The notes under the pieces: generated by a model
Told to the model about the DNA's origin: nothing
What the model saw: the letters and a program-made list of their open reading frames with translations, nothing else
Database searches by the model: none
Translations under genes and position numbers: made by a program
Shown: positions 26,928 through 36,263 of the stretch, in pieces
Position numbering within the stretch: the first letter of the stretch is position 1
Layout: each line of letters opens with the position of its first letter
DNA from: CAXBOO01 sp963977425
GTDB lineage: Bacteria; Bacteroidota; Bacteroidia; Flavobacteriales_D; Luteibaculaceae
Reading direction: 5' to 3'
Length of the DNA stretch: 64,000 nt
Assembly (NCBI GenBank): GCA_963977425.1
Contig: CAXBOO010000003.1
Span: 372,001 to 436,000, forward strand

Positions 26928-29393
26928 ATGAAACAAAGTATCTTTTTTCTTGCATTAGTATCATTTGCTATTAATACTGTTTTCGCTCAATCTCCTGAAC
27001 AGCCAAATCGACCAAGTAGTGCGGATATCTACCAGGATTTACAACAGTTTGCCAACACATCCAAAGTACTTTACCTAGCGGCTCATCCCGACGATGAAAA
27101 CAGTAGGGTAATTGCTTACTTGGAGAAATTCAAACATGTTGAAACCGCCTACCTTTCGTTAACTCGTGGCGATGGAGGTCAGAATTTGATTGGTACCGAC
27201 ATTGGTCAGTATTTAGGTGTACTAAGAACTCAAGAACTTTTAAATGCTCGTAAAAAAGATGGTGGCGAACAATTCTTTACCCGTGCCGTTGACTTTGGGT
27301 ACAGTAAAAATCCAGAAGAAACCTTCATGCACTGGAACAGAGATTCTATTCTAAAAGATGTTGTTTATGTCATCCGTCATTTTCAGCCAGACGTAATCAT
27401 TTGTCGATTCCCTACAACGGGCGAAGGCGGACATGGTCATCATACAGCCTCTGCCATGTTGGCTGAAGAAGCTTTTGATTTAGCAGCAGATGAAACATTT
27501 AAAACAGGTCAAAATCCACACACTGTAACACGCTTATTATGGAACAGTTACACTTGGGGGCGCAGTGCCGACGCTGTAAAAGATGATATCAAAATAGATA
27601 TGGGTGAATTTTTACCAACCTTAGGTCAATACGTTGGTGAAATTGCATCTGATGCGCGTAGCCAACACCGTTGTCAAGGTTTTGGTCGCCCATTGCAACG
27701 TGGAAATTACAGCGAGTATTTTAAACATATTAAAGGTTCTAAAATTGAGAAGGATGTTATGGAAAACATTGCTTCTGACTGGAATACCATTGATAACACA
27801 GGACGAATTTCAGCATTGTTAAACAATGTCATTCTTAACTACAATTTCCAAAATCCGAGTCAATCTATTTTGGGTTTACAAACCATAGAAAGAGCTATTG
27901 AAGCGCTTCCAGAATTTACAAACAAGAATAAAAAACTTAATGAGATTCGTCAACTTATAATAAAAAGCGCCGGTTTCTACGCCGAATGGACTACGAAGGA
28001 AGATGTAATTACTGTAGATCAAGAAATAAGCTCATCTATTGAATACAGTGCCGCATCCAATATGGTAAAGCATGTTCGCTATGAATACGCTACGACCAAA
28101 GGAGAAAAATTCATTTCTGCTGGTGAGCGATATAGCGACGACATAAAGTTCAGCCTCAACTCTGAGTTGTTCAAAGAAAAACAAAGCGATGTTTTGCACT
28201 TAAAAAGCATTCAAAACGATTTGTTTTTGAATAGTACAGAACTTGGGATTATAGCTGACAATAGAAGCCATGAATTGCAATGCAATGTTTACCTTAAGAT
28301 CAACGGAAAAGAATACGCAACTACGATTCCTTTATTGAGCAAAAAAATAGCGCCAGATTTTGGTGAAAAATACAATCGACTTCTTGTATTACCAACAGTT
28401 TCATTCAACATAGTTGAAAACAAAAAAATCATCCGAAAAGGCGAATGGAATGAGTTGACTGTAAACATCAACAATCGTGGAAACGATAGCGATTACGAAT
28501 TGCTGATATCGGCTAATGGTTTAGAAATAGACGCTCCAAAAAACATTCATTTATCACCAAATAAAATGAACACCATTGCTTTCAAAATTAAAGGAACGCA
28601 AAAGGGAAAAATCAATATGGTATTGGCGTTGAAGAACAATAAAAGCGGAAAAATGCATTATCAAAACGAACGTCATATTGCATACGATCACATTCCTGCT
28701 TTAGTTAACACAACCGTTGCCGAAATAGAATTGAATGTTTTAGATATTCATCAACATGATTTAAAAATAGCCTACCTAACTGGTGCGGGAGATTTACTCG
28801 CCGACAACCTAAAAAACATAGGATTCGATGTTCATGTTGTCGCTGAGGAAGAATTGCTCAACTTCGATCCAAAAGGATACGATGCTGTGGTTGCAGGGAT
28901 AAGAATTTATAATGTTTCCGAAAACATTGGTAAAATACAAGACCGCCTCAATCAATATGTTTTCAATGGAGGAACTTACATTGTACAATACAACACACGC
29001 AACTTTTTAGGCGCACCAAACTCTTCGTTTTCTCCGTTACCTATGAAAATAGGCCGTAGCCGTGTTACAGTAGAAACTCAACCTGTTACTATTCTCAACA
29101 AACAACATTTTGCTTTCAATACTCCTTATAAAATAAGCGATGCAACTTGGGACAATTGGGTACAAGAACGCGGTTTGTATTTTGGTGAATCTTGGGACAA
29201 ATCTTTCGAACCACTATTGCAAATGGCCGATGAAGGTGAAGATCCTAGCAAAGGAAGTTTACTGTATTTACACCACGGTAAAGGACATTTTTATTACAGT
29301 GGCATTTCCTTTTTTAGAAACATGCCTGCAGGAGTAGAAGGTGCATACCAATTGTTCATCAATTTATTGAGCAGTTCTAAACAAAGCAAATAA
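26928..29393 (+). CDS. PIG-L (LmbE-like) family deacetylase, secreted
   Basis: 821 residues from the ATG at 26928, which begins a signal peptide (SIFFLALVSFAINTVFAQ). The open frame extends 60 bases further upstream without a signal sequence. The PIG-L zinc site is visible: AAHPDDE at 52-57 and GHGHH at 168-172. Family members remove acetyl groups from N-acetylglucosamine-type sugars or other small substrates. About 600 residues follow the catalytic domain, including beta-rich parts and a C-terminal region of unknown fold (VFNGGTYIVQYNTRNF). The substrate is unknown. Two bases separate it from the glycosyltransferase-like gene, consistent with a glycan-related operon. Confidence 0.88.
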   Translation: MKQSIFFLALVSFAINTVFAQSPEQPNRPSSADIYQDLQQFANTSKVLYLAAHPDDENSRVIAYLEKFKHVETAYLSLTRGDGGQNLIGTDIGQYLGVLRTQELLNARKKDGGEQFFTRAVDFGYSKNPEETFMHWNRDSILKDVVYVIRHFQPDVIICRFPTTGEGGHGHHTASAMLAEEAFDLAADETFKTGQNPHTVTRLLWNSYTWGRSADAVKDDIKIDMGEFLPTLGQYVGEIASDARSQHRCQGFGRPLQRGNYSEYFKHIKGSKIEKDVMENIASDWNTIDNTGRISALLNNVILNYNFQNPSQSILGLQTIERAIEALPEFTNKNKKLNEIRQLIIKSAGFYAEWTTKEDVITVDQEISSSIEYSAASNMVKHVRYEYATTKGEKFISAGERYSDDIKFSLNSELFKEKQSDVLHLKSIQNDLFLNSTELGIIADNRSHELQCNVYLKINGKEYATTIPLLSKKIAPDFGEKYNRLLVLPTVSFNIVENKKIIRKGEWNELTVNINNRGNDSDYELLISANGLEIDAPKNIHLSPNKMNTIAFKIKGTQKGKINMVLALKNNKSGKMHYQNERHIAYDHIPALVNTTVAEIELNVLDIHQHDLKIAYLTGAGDLLADNLKNIGFDVHVVAEEELLNFDPKGYDAVVAGIRIYNVSENIGKIQDRLNQYVFNGGTYIVQYNTRNFLGAPNSSFSPLPMKIGRSRVTVETQPVTILNKQHFAFNTPYKISDATWDNWVQERGLYFGESWDKSFEPLLQMADEGEDPSKGSLLYLHHGKGHFYYSGISFFRNMPAGVEGAYQLFINLLSSSKQSK

Positions 29394-29395
29394 AC

Positions 29396-30685
29396 ATGAA
29401 TTGGAAGGCAAAATTGAAAGGTTATAACTGGATAGGCATATCGGTCTTTTTAGTACTTGTTGTTTACTTAGTATTTAAAGCTATTGACAGCAATGTTGGC
29501 AACGATATCAATGTGTATTTATTCGCTGCTGAATCGTACATCAATGGTGAAAATATTTACACCAACAATCCTTACAATTTCTATCTCTATTCTCCCCTAT
29601 TTACATTACTACTTGCCCCATTAACTTTACTTCCATGGGAATTATCGCGAACTCTTTGGTTGTTCATTAATATAGCCTGTTTGTGGCGCATATTTGTCAT
29701 CATTAGGGCTTATTGTCAAGACCATATTGCTTTAAACAAACGCAATTACCGTGTATGGGTTGGAGTGCTTGTTATTCTATCGCTTGGTTTTGTAAATCAC
29801 AATGTCAACTTGGGGCAAATCACCATTCTAATACTTTGGTTGACATTAGAAGCAATCGTGAAATCCAACTCTGGTCAATGGGCTAAAGCTGGGCTACTGC
29901 TTGCTTTGGGAATCAACATCAAAATCATCCCTATCATTGTCATTGGCTACTGGTTTCTGCAAGGAAAATTCAAAGCCATAGCAGCAACATTTATAATCTT
30001 AGGCATCAGTTTTATAGTACCTGCCTTGTATTCAGGCTGGGAAAGAAATGCTGAGCTTCACCAAACATGGGCCGAAACCATCAATCCAGATAGAGAAAAA
30101 TACGCTTTTGAAAACAATAATGGTTGTCACAGTTTAAACGCTGTATTACCCGCTTTTTTCTACACCTTTCCTGAGGGCGACTCGCCAACCTTAGGCAATT
30201 TGAATAGGAAAATAGTTAGCATGGATTACGATACTTTAAAGAATATCCTTCAATTCCTGCGCATCTTTTTGTTGCTTTCAGTGGCTGTTATTGTTTTTTA
30301 CAAAGCCGCACACCGAAGAAACACCTACCTATATGCGTGGTGGGAAATGAGTTATTTGCTCTTAGTCAGTTTGCTTGTTTTACCACACCAAATGAAGTAT
30401 TCTATGCTCTACTTTGTACCCATTGCAGCATATGTCGTGTATTACTTTTTGCTCTTAATTCAGCGAAAAACAAATTTATCAAATGGACATAAAATGGTTG
30501 GTACAATCTCAGCCATACTCATATTCGTACTCAGTATTATGGGGCGCGATATCATTGGTGACGACATTGTTAACTTCCTAGATTTTTACCATTTCATGGG
30601 CATTTCTAATCTTATTTTTGTTGGCATTTTGTATTACTGTACTCCGTATAGATTGAATCAAGTTTTAAGTGGAAAATCTCATTAA
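29396..30685 (+). CDS. GT87/DUF2029-like polyprenyl-linked glycosyltransferase
   Basis: 429 residues with about ten membrane helices. The N-terminal Asp of the first periplasmic loop (NVGNDINVYLFAAESY), the FYLYSPLFTLLLAPLTLLPW motif and a KIIPIIVIGYWFL segment match GT87 (mannosyltransferase-type, DUF2029) membrane enzymes that use polyprenyl-phosphate sugars. The acceptor is unknown. Its last codons (SGKSH, stop at 30683-30685) lie within the left copy of the 33-bp direct repeat flanking the metal-efflux island. Before the insertion it would have overlapped the decarboxylase gene by 17 bases. Confidence 0.8.
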   Translation: MNWKAKLKGYNWIGISVFLVLVVYLVFKAIDSNVGNDINVYLFAAESYINGENIYTNNPYNFYLYSPLFTLLLAPLTLLPWELSRTLWLFINIACLWRIFVIIRAYCQDHIALNKRNYRVWVGVLVILSLGFVNHNVNLGQITILILWLTLEAIVKSNSGQWAKAGLLLALGINIKIIPIIVIGYWFLQGKFKAIAATFIILGISFIVPALYSGWERNAELHQTWAETINPDREKYAFENNNGCHSLNAVLPAFFYTFPEGDSPTLGNLNRKIVSMDYDTLKNILQFLRIFLLLSVAVIVFYKAAHRRNTYLYAWWEMSYLLLVSLLVLPHQMKYSMLYFVPIAAYVVYYFLLLIQRKTNLSNGHKMVGTISAILIFVLSIMGRDIIGDDIVNFLDFYHFMGISNLIFVGILYYCTPYRLNQVLSGKSH

Positions 30686-30719
30686 AGCATACGATAGTCA
30701 AGATCTGTTTCATAATTAA
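30669..30719 (+). pseudogene. 5' stub of the PLP decarboxylase gene, displaced by island insertion
   Basis: From a GTG at 30669 the frame reads VENLIKAYDSQ and then diverges (DLFHN, stop at 717-719). The first eleven codons match the start of the intact decarboxylase at 40869 (MEKLIKAYDSQ), with one Asn/Lys difference. It looks like the original start of that gene, left attached to the glycosyltransferase when the island was inserted after codon 11. It encodes only 16 residues and is not expected to be functional. Confidence 0.75.
30670..30702 (+). repeat. Left 33-bp direct repeat (island boundary)
   Basis: This segment matches 40870-40902 at 32 of 33 positions, with a single T/G difference at 30677/40877. 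The offset is exactly 10,200 bases. Similarity stops abruptly after 30702 (ATC here, CAT at the right copy). The shared core runs CTCATTAAAGCATACGATAG and onward to TCAAG. Confidence 0.95.
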
Positions 30720-30813
30720 GATTAGAGTATCATTAATTACATGACTATGAAAACGCAATTTTTGATAAAAAAAAAGCCACTTACTATCAGATTCAATAGC
30801 TTTACATAATTAA

Positions 30814-31239
30814 ATGAAACAAGTATTCTCCCTTTTCCTAACACTTTTAATGCTCACAACCAATGTGGGTATTACTTTTGCTACGCATTATTGCGGTGGG
30901 AAAGCGGTTAAATCTTCAGTAAGTTTTACTCACGATGAATTGGGATGCGGCATGGCTGTTCAAGACGAACAAACATGTGAAAAAATCCCGGAAACTGATG
31001 TTATTAAACAGGAAAAATGCTGTAAAAACACATTCTCCACTTTTTCTATTGAAGATGATTTTAATAACTCAACACCTGTATCATTAACTTTTGATGACAT
31101 CAAACTTGTAGCCACTTTTGTGGTTTCGTTTGTACAGAATTACTTTTTCATTCAAGAAGAAGCTAAAGTTTTTTCGGCTTCTTCGCCCCCACTTATTAAG
31201 CAAGATATAGCCATCTTATATCAAGTTTTCTTAATCTAA
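30814..31239 (+). CDS. HYC_CC_PP family secreted protein
   Basis: 141 residues with a signal peptide (VFSLFLTLLMLTTNVGITFA). The three motifs that name the family are present: HYC at 25-27, CC at 69-70 and PP at 125-126. Further cysteines at 45 and 55 could bind metal or form disulfides. Such proteins are typically encoded next to CusA/CzcA-type efflux genes in Bacteroidota, as here, where it precedes the pump gene by 92 bases. A periplasmic or membrane-associated metal-sensing or metal-buffering role is inferred; no activity is known to me. Confidence 0.8.
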   Translation: MKQVFSLFLTLLMLTTNVGITFATHYCGGKAVKSSVSFTHDELGCGMAVQDEQTCEKIPETDVIKQEKCCKNTFSTFSIEDDFNNSTPVSLTFDDIKLVATFVVSFVQNYFFIQEEAKVFSASSPPLIKQDIAILYQVFLI

Positions 31240-31331
31240 AATCGCATACAATTTTTGATTCATCTCGTATGAGTCAGAGAAGTTCAAACGGATTTCTCAA
31301 TGAGTTTCATCGTTCATTTTAATTGCATGTT

Positions 31332-34300
31332 ATGCTTAATAAAATCATACGCTACTTTCTTGATAACAAGTTAGTAACAGCGCTCGTAATAGTATTTTTT
31401 ATTGCCTGGGGATTGGTTACAGCCCCTTTCGATTGGAAAACAGGTTTATTGCCTTCCGATCCAGTCCCTGTTGATGCGATACCAGATATTGGAGAAAATC
31501 AGCAAATCGTTTTCACTCAATGGATGGGAAGATCTCCTCAAGATATTGAGGATCAAATCACTTACCCATTAACTACATCGTTATTAGGTATTCCTAATGT
31601 AAAATCGATACGAAGTTCTTCCATATTTGGTGTTTCTAGTATCTACATCATTTTTGACGAATCGGTAGATTTTTATTGGTCTCGCTCTAGAATTTTAGAG
31701 AAACTGAATTCTCTACAATCGGGATTATTGCCCGAAGGTGTGCAGCCAGCATTGGGGCCTGATGCTACCGCATTAGGACAAGTGTTTTGGTACACTCTTG
31801 AAGGCAGAGATAAAAAAGGCAATCCAACTGGTGGATGGGATTTACACGAAACACGAACCGTTCAGGATTTTTATTTAAAATATGGATTAAATGCTGTAAA
31901 TGGAGTGTCTGAGGTAGCCTCAATCGGAGGATTTGTACAAGAATACCAAATAGATGTAAACCCTGATGCTTTAAAGGCCTACGATATACCACTATCCAAG
32001 GTAATGTTGGCGGTAAAAAACTCCAACAAAGATGTTGGTGCAAAAACAATAGAAATTAATCAAGCCGAATACCTCGTTCGAGGGTTAGGTTACATCAAAT
32101 CTATTGCAGATATTGAAAAAGCTGTGGTAGCTGTAAGTGACAACGTGCCCATTAGAATAAAAGACATAGGTATTGTAACTCTCGGACCTGCTTCTAGACG
32201 AGGTTTATTAGACAAAGACGGTGCTGAAGTTGTAGGCGGCGTAGTTGTCGCGCGTTATGGCTCCAATCCACTAGAGGTAATCAACAATGTAAAAGCAAAA
32301 ATCAAAGAGTTAGAATCGGGTTTACCAAAAAAGATGTTAGATAATGGCATTGAAAGCCAGTTGACAATTGTTCCATTTTACGACAGAACACAGCTCATTT
32401 ACGAAACGCTCGGTACTTTAGAAGAAGCCTTATCACTCGAAATATTAATCACTCTTCTTGTGGTTATTATTATGGTTCACAATTTAAGGGCGTCCATTCT
32501 AATTTCTAGTCTATTGCCTATAGCCGTGTTGATGGTCTTCATTGCAATGCGTTACTTTCACGTTGATGCCAATATTGTGGCTTTATCCGGTATAGCCATC
32601 GCAATAGGCACAATGGTGGATTTGGGGATAGTCCTTTCGGAGAACATCATAAAACACATCAACGAATCGCCCACAACACAGAAGTTAAAAGACACCATTT
32701 ACAATGCCTCTGCTGAAGTGAGTTCTGCCATTGTAACCGCTGTGGCTACTACTATTGTAAGTTTTGTCCCTGTTTTCACTATGGAAGCGGCCGAAGGGAA
32801 ATTGTTTCGCCCATTGGCATTCACTAAAACCTTCGCGTTGTTAGCCGCATTGATTGTTGCACTCATCATACTTCCAACCATTGCCAATTGGTTGTTCGGC
32901 ATTAAAATAAAAAAGAACATCAAAGGAAAAGGCTTCAATATTGTGCTCATACTTATCGGTTTAGCGGCTAGTATTTGGATTTCTCTTTGGGGTGGATTAA
33001 CCTTAATTGCTTTCGGTGTTGCTTGGTTTATACAAGAGTACAGTTCCAAAAAGAATTGGCTCATCTGCAACTTAACCATTGTAATATCCATTTTCTCCAT
33101 CATCTGGTTATTGGCTAATTATTGGATGCCACTAGGCGCTGGGAAATCAGTTCTTTCCAACTTCACTTTTGTTGCATTGGCTGTGGGAATCATTCTTGGG
33201 GCATTTTCTCTTCTCGAACGGTACTACGAAACCATTCTACGCTATTGCCTTCAGTACAAATGGGTGTTTTTAATTGTACCTATATCCGTTATTTACTTTG
33301 GTTACACCATTTGGCAATCGACAGGAAAAGAGTTTATGCCATCGCTTAATGAAGGAAGTTTCCTTTTGATGCCCACGTCTATGCCACACGCGGGTATTGA
33401 GCAAAACAAGCGAGTAGTGCAACAATTGGATATGCTTTTGGCCAACATACCGGAAGTGGATTTGGCTGTAGGCAAAATGGGGCGAGCTGAAACAGCTTTA
33501 GATCCAGCGCCTATTTCTATGTATGAAAATATAATCAATTACAAGCCTGAATATGCACTCAGTAAAAAAGGGCACCGCGAACGATTTAAAGTTGACGACA
33601 ACAATCGATTTATAACTAGTTCAGGCGATAGTTTAAGCAATAATGAGGCCTTGCTTCAAGGTGTATCAGCTGAAAACCTCATTGCCGAAGAATCGGGTAA
33701 ATACTTTAGAAATTGGAGAGAAAACATTCATTCACCCGATGACATTTGGAACGAAATCATCAAAGTCGTTAAAATCCCTGGTGTTACTTCTGCTCCAAAG
33801 CTACAGCCGATAGAAACACGATTGGTAATGCTTCAGACTGGAATGAGAGCGCCTATGGGAATAAAGGTATACGGCCCAGATTTGAAAACCATTGAAGATT
33901 TTGGTATGCAATTAGAGGCATTGCTAAAAGAAGTTCCATCTGTAAAATCCGAAGCTGTTTTTGCTGATAGAATAGTTGGTAAACCCTACATCCATCTCAA
34001 TATTGATAGAGATGCTATTGCTCGATATGGTTTAACCATAAACGATGTACAGCAAACCATTGAAACGGCCATTGGTGGAATGCAAATAACGTCTACTGTT
34101 GAAGGCCGTGAACGATTCCCTGTACGAGTAAGATATCCGAGAGAATTGCGCGATGACCCTAGTTCTCTCAAAAAAATCTACATCGCTACGCCCACAGGCG
34201 TTCAAGTACCATTGGGCGATTTGGTGAATATAGAATATGTGCGAGGCGCGCAAATGATAAAAAGTGAAAACACCTTTTTAGTAGGCTATGTTTTACTGGA

Positions 34301-35030
34301 TAAAAAAGATGGTTTTGCTGAAGTAGATGTTGTAGAAGATGCTCAAGCCTACATTCAAAGCAAAATTGATGCTGGCGAATTAATCGTTCCTGCTGGTGTC
34401 AATTATAAATTTTCAGGTAGTTACGAAAATCAAATTCGGGCTGAAAAACGATTGGTCATTATTGTACCACTAGTATTGATCATCATATTTCTAATTCTCT
34501 ATTTCCAATTTAAATCAATAAGTACGTCGTTAATGGTTTTCGCAGGAATAGCGATGGCTTTCAGCGGTGCTTTCATTATGTTGTGGCTTTATGGTCAAAG
34601 TTGGTTTTTAGACTTTACTTTTTTCGGCACTCATATGAGAGACTTATTTCAGATTCACACCATCAATTTGAGTGTTGCTGTTTGGGTTGGTTTTATAGCC
34701 TTATTCGGAATAGCTACCGACGATGGTGTTTTGATGGGTACTTATCTAGACCAAAGTTTCAAGAACAATAAAACAACAACAGTTTCTGAAGTAAGAAATG
34801 CAGTAGTAATTGCCGGTAAACGCCGAATAAAACCAGCGGTGATGACTTCGGCTACAACCATCATTGCTCTATTACCTGTACTTACCTCGTCCGGTAGAGG
34901 TGCAGACATTATGATTCCAATGGCTATTCCTGCATTTGGCGGAATGATTGTGGCTTCTATTACCTATTTCATAGTACCTGTACTGTATAGTATGAGAGAG
35001 GAAAGAAAACTTAAAAAATTGAATCTATGA
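31332..35030 (+). CDS. cusA: CusA/CzcA-type heavy-metal RND efflux permease
   Basis: 1232 residues from the ATG at 31332; a TTG three codons upstream is the only longer start. RND architecture is clear: a first helix, a periplasmic porter domain, a helix block with the proton-relay Asp in GTMVDLGIVLSEN, a second porter domain and a final helix block (FGIATDDGVLMGTYLDQSF). Methionines in FLLMPTSMP and RLVMLQTGMR match two of the three CusA metal-relay positions. It is ~190 residues longer than E. coli CusA, partly because of extra hydrophobic segments at about 540-640. It exports metal, most likely Cu(I)/Ag(I), from the periplasm through the CusB and TolC-type partners. Its stop overlaps the next start (ATGA). 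Confidence 0.93.
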   Translation: MLNKIIRYFLDNKLVTALVIVFFIAWGLVTAPFDWKTGLLPSDPVPVDAIPDIGENQQIVFTQWMGRSPQDIEDQITYPLTTSLLGIPNVKSIRSSSIFGVSSIYIIFDESVDFYWSRSRILEKLNSLQSGLLPEGVQPALGPDATALGQVFWYTLEGRDKKGNPTGGWDLHETRTVQDFYLKYGLNAVNGVSEVASIGGFVQEYQIDVNPDALKAYDIPLSKVMLAVKNSNKDVGAKTIEINQAEYLVRGLGYIKSIADIEKAVVAVSDNVPIRIKDIGIVTLGPASRRGLLDKDGAEVVGGVVVARYGSNPLEVINNVKAKIKELESGLPKKMLDNGIESQLTIVPFYDRTQLIYETLGTLEEALSLEILITLLVVIIMVHNLRASILISSLLPIAVLMVFIAMRYFHVDANIVALSGIAIAIGTMVDLGIVLSENIIKHINESPTTQKLKDTIYNASAEVSSAIVTAVATTIVSFVPVFTMEAAEGKLFRPLAFTKTFALLAALIVALIILPTIANWLFGIKIKKNIKGKGFNIVLILIGLAASIWISLWGGLTLIAFGVAWFIQEYSSKKNWLICNLTIVISIFSIIWLLANYWMPLGAGKSVLSNFTFVALAVGIILGAFSLLERYYETILRYCLQYKWVFLIVPISVIYFGYTIWQSTGKEFMPSLNEGSFLLMPTSMPHAGIEQNKRVVQQLDMLLANIPEVDLAVGKMGRAETALDPAPISMYENIINYKPEYALSKKGHRERFKVDDNNRFITSSGDSLSNNEALLQGVSAENLIAEESGKYFRNWRENIHSPDDIWNEIIKVVKIPGVTSAPKLQPIETRLVMLQTGMRAPMGIKVYGPDLKTIEDFGMQLEALLKEVPSVKSEAVFADRIVGKPYIHLNIDRDAIARYGLTINDVQQTIETAIGGMQITSTVEGRERFPVRVRYPRELRDDPSSLKKIYIATPTGVQVPLGDLVNIEYVRGAQMIKSENTFLVGYVLLDKKDGFAEVDVVEDAQAYIQSKIDAGELIVPAGVNYKFSGSYENQIRAEKRLVIIVPLVLIIIFLILYFQFKSISTSLMVFAGIAMAFSGAFIMLWLYGQSWFLDFTFFGTHMRDLFQIHTINLSVAVWVGFIALFGIATDDGVLMGTYLDQSFKNNKTTTVSEVRNAVVIAGKRRIKPAVMTSATTIIALLPVLTSSGRGADIMIPMAIPAFGGMIVASITYFIVPVLYSMREERKLKKLNL

Positions 35031-36262
35031 AACAATATTTAATCTTTACAATAGGCTGTTTTTTGATGCTATCTGTTGCATTGAAAGCTCAAAACTTGGA
35101 TGTTTATTTGAAGGAAGCTTCTGGAAATAATCCCGGTTTAAAGGCGAAATATGCTGAATTTGAAGCTTCAGTTAAACGAGTTTCACAAGTGAACGCATTG
35201 CCAGATCCTACCCTATCGTTTGGCGTATTTATTAGCCCTATAGAAACTCGTGTGGGGGCTCAAAAAGCAAAAATATCTTTGAGTCAAATGTTTCCTTGGT
35301 TCGGAACATTAAAAGCTAAAGGAAATGCATCAACTTTTCTTGCTGAAGCCAAATACCAAGAGTTTTTAAATGCCAAAAATGAATTGCATTTCAAAGTCAA
35401 AAAAGCTTATTACCCATTGTTTGAAATAAAACAACACATCCTTTTAAAGGAGGCTTACCTTGATATTTTAGAAACGGACAAACAACTTGCTATCACAGCC
35501 TTTGCCAACAACAAGGCTTCAATGACGGATGTTATTCGAGTGGGCATTCTGATAGAGGATCAGCAAACCGATATTCAGTTATTGAAAGATCAGTTAAGGC
35601 CATATTCAATCCGTTTTAACCGATTACTCAACAAGGCGGATACTTCCGAAATCGTTGTTAGCAATACACTTAATGCATTAGTGCTTAAAGAAAAACACCA
35701 AAGAGATAGTGTTTTGGTAGCGAATCCAATGTTACGATCCATAGATTCTAAAATACAGGCTAGTGAATCGATGGTATTGCTTGCTAAGAAAAAAGGACTT
35801 CCTCAGTTTGGAGTTGGCTTGGATTATGCTTTCATCAGCAAACGAACCGATATGGAAATAGCCAACAATGGACAAGACGCCATAATGCCAATGGTTACTA
35901 TGAGTTTGCCCCTCTTCCGTAAAAAACACAATGCGGCCATTGCAGAATCTGAATTGTTGCAAACAGCTATGCAATTTAAAAAACAAGACTTGGAGAATGC
36001 ACTACTTACATCGTATGAAAATGCCCAGTTCGAAGCGGACAAAGCGCTGCAGTTAGTTTCATTGTACAACAAGCAAATGCAGAAAACTCAGCAAATGGTG
36101 GAATTGCTTTATGTAGACTACAGTAATTCAGGGAAAGATTTTGAAGAAGTCCTTAGAATGCAACAACAATTATTAAAATATCAAATAGCACTAATTAGTT
36201 CTAAAGTTCAATACCACATCGCTTTAGCGCAATTAGATTTTATAACAGCAAAAACAGAATAA
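35027..36262 (+). CDS. TolC-type outer-membrane efflux channel (CusC-like)
   Basis: 411 residues. After a signal peptide (FTIGCFLMLSVALKAQ) come the long coiled-coil helices and repeat symmetry of the outer membrane efflux protein family (ALPDPTLSFGVFISPIETRV; GLPQFGVGLDYAFI at the start of the second half). The channel completes the tripartite pump with the CusA-type permease and CusB-type adaptor. No lipobox is evident, unlike E. coli CusC. It overlaps cusA by 4 bases and is followed by the ATPase gene after one base. Confidence 0.88.
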   Translation: MKQYLIFTIGCFLMLSVALKAQNLDVYLKEASGNNPGLKAKYAEFEASVKRVSQVNALPDPTLSFGVFISPIETRVGAQKAKISLSQMFPWFGTLKAKGNASTFLAEAKYQEFLNAKNELHFKVKKAYYPLFEIKQHILLKEAYLDILETDKQLAITAFANNKASMTDVIRVGILIEDQQTDIQLLKDQLRPYSIRFNRLLNKADTSEIVVSNTLNALVLKEKHQRDSVLVANPMLRSIDSKIQASESMVLLAKKKGLPQFGVGLDYAFISKRTDMEIANNGQDAIMPMVTMSLPLFRKKHNAAIAESELLQTAMQFKKQDLENALLTSYENAQFEADKALQLVSLYNKQMQKTQQMVELLYVDYSNSGKDFEEVLRMQQQLLKYQIALISSKVQYHIALAQLDFITAKTE

Positions 36263-36263
36263 C

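Noticed and set aside
30703..30813. Possible similarity between the left interior end and the right interior end of the island (TTCATAAT, TTAAGA, TTAAT blocks)
   Set aside because: The blocks are short, AT-rich and need gaps to align, so chance cannot be excluded.
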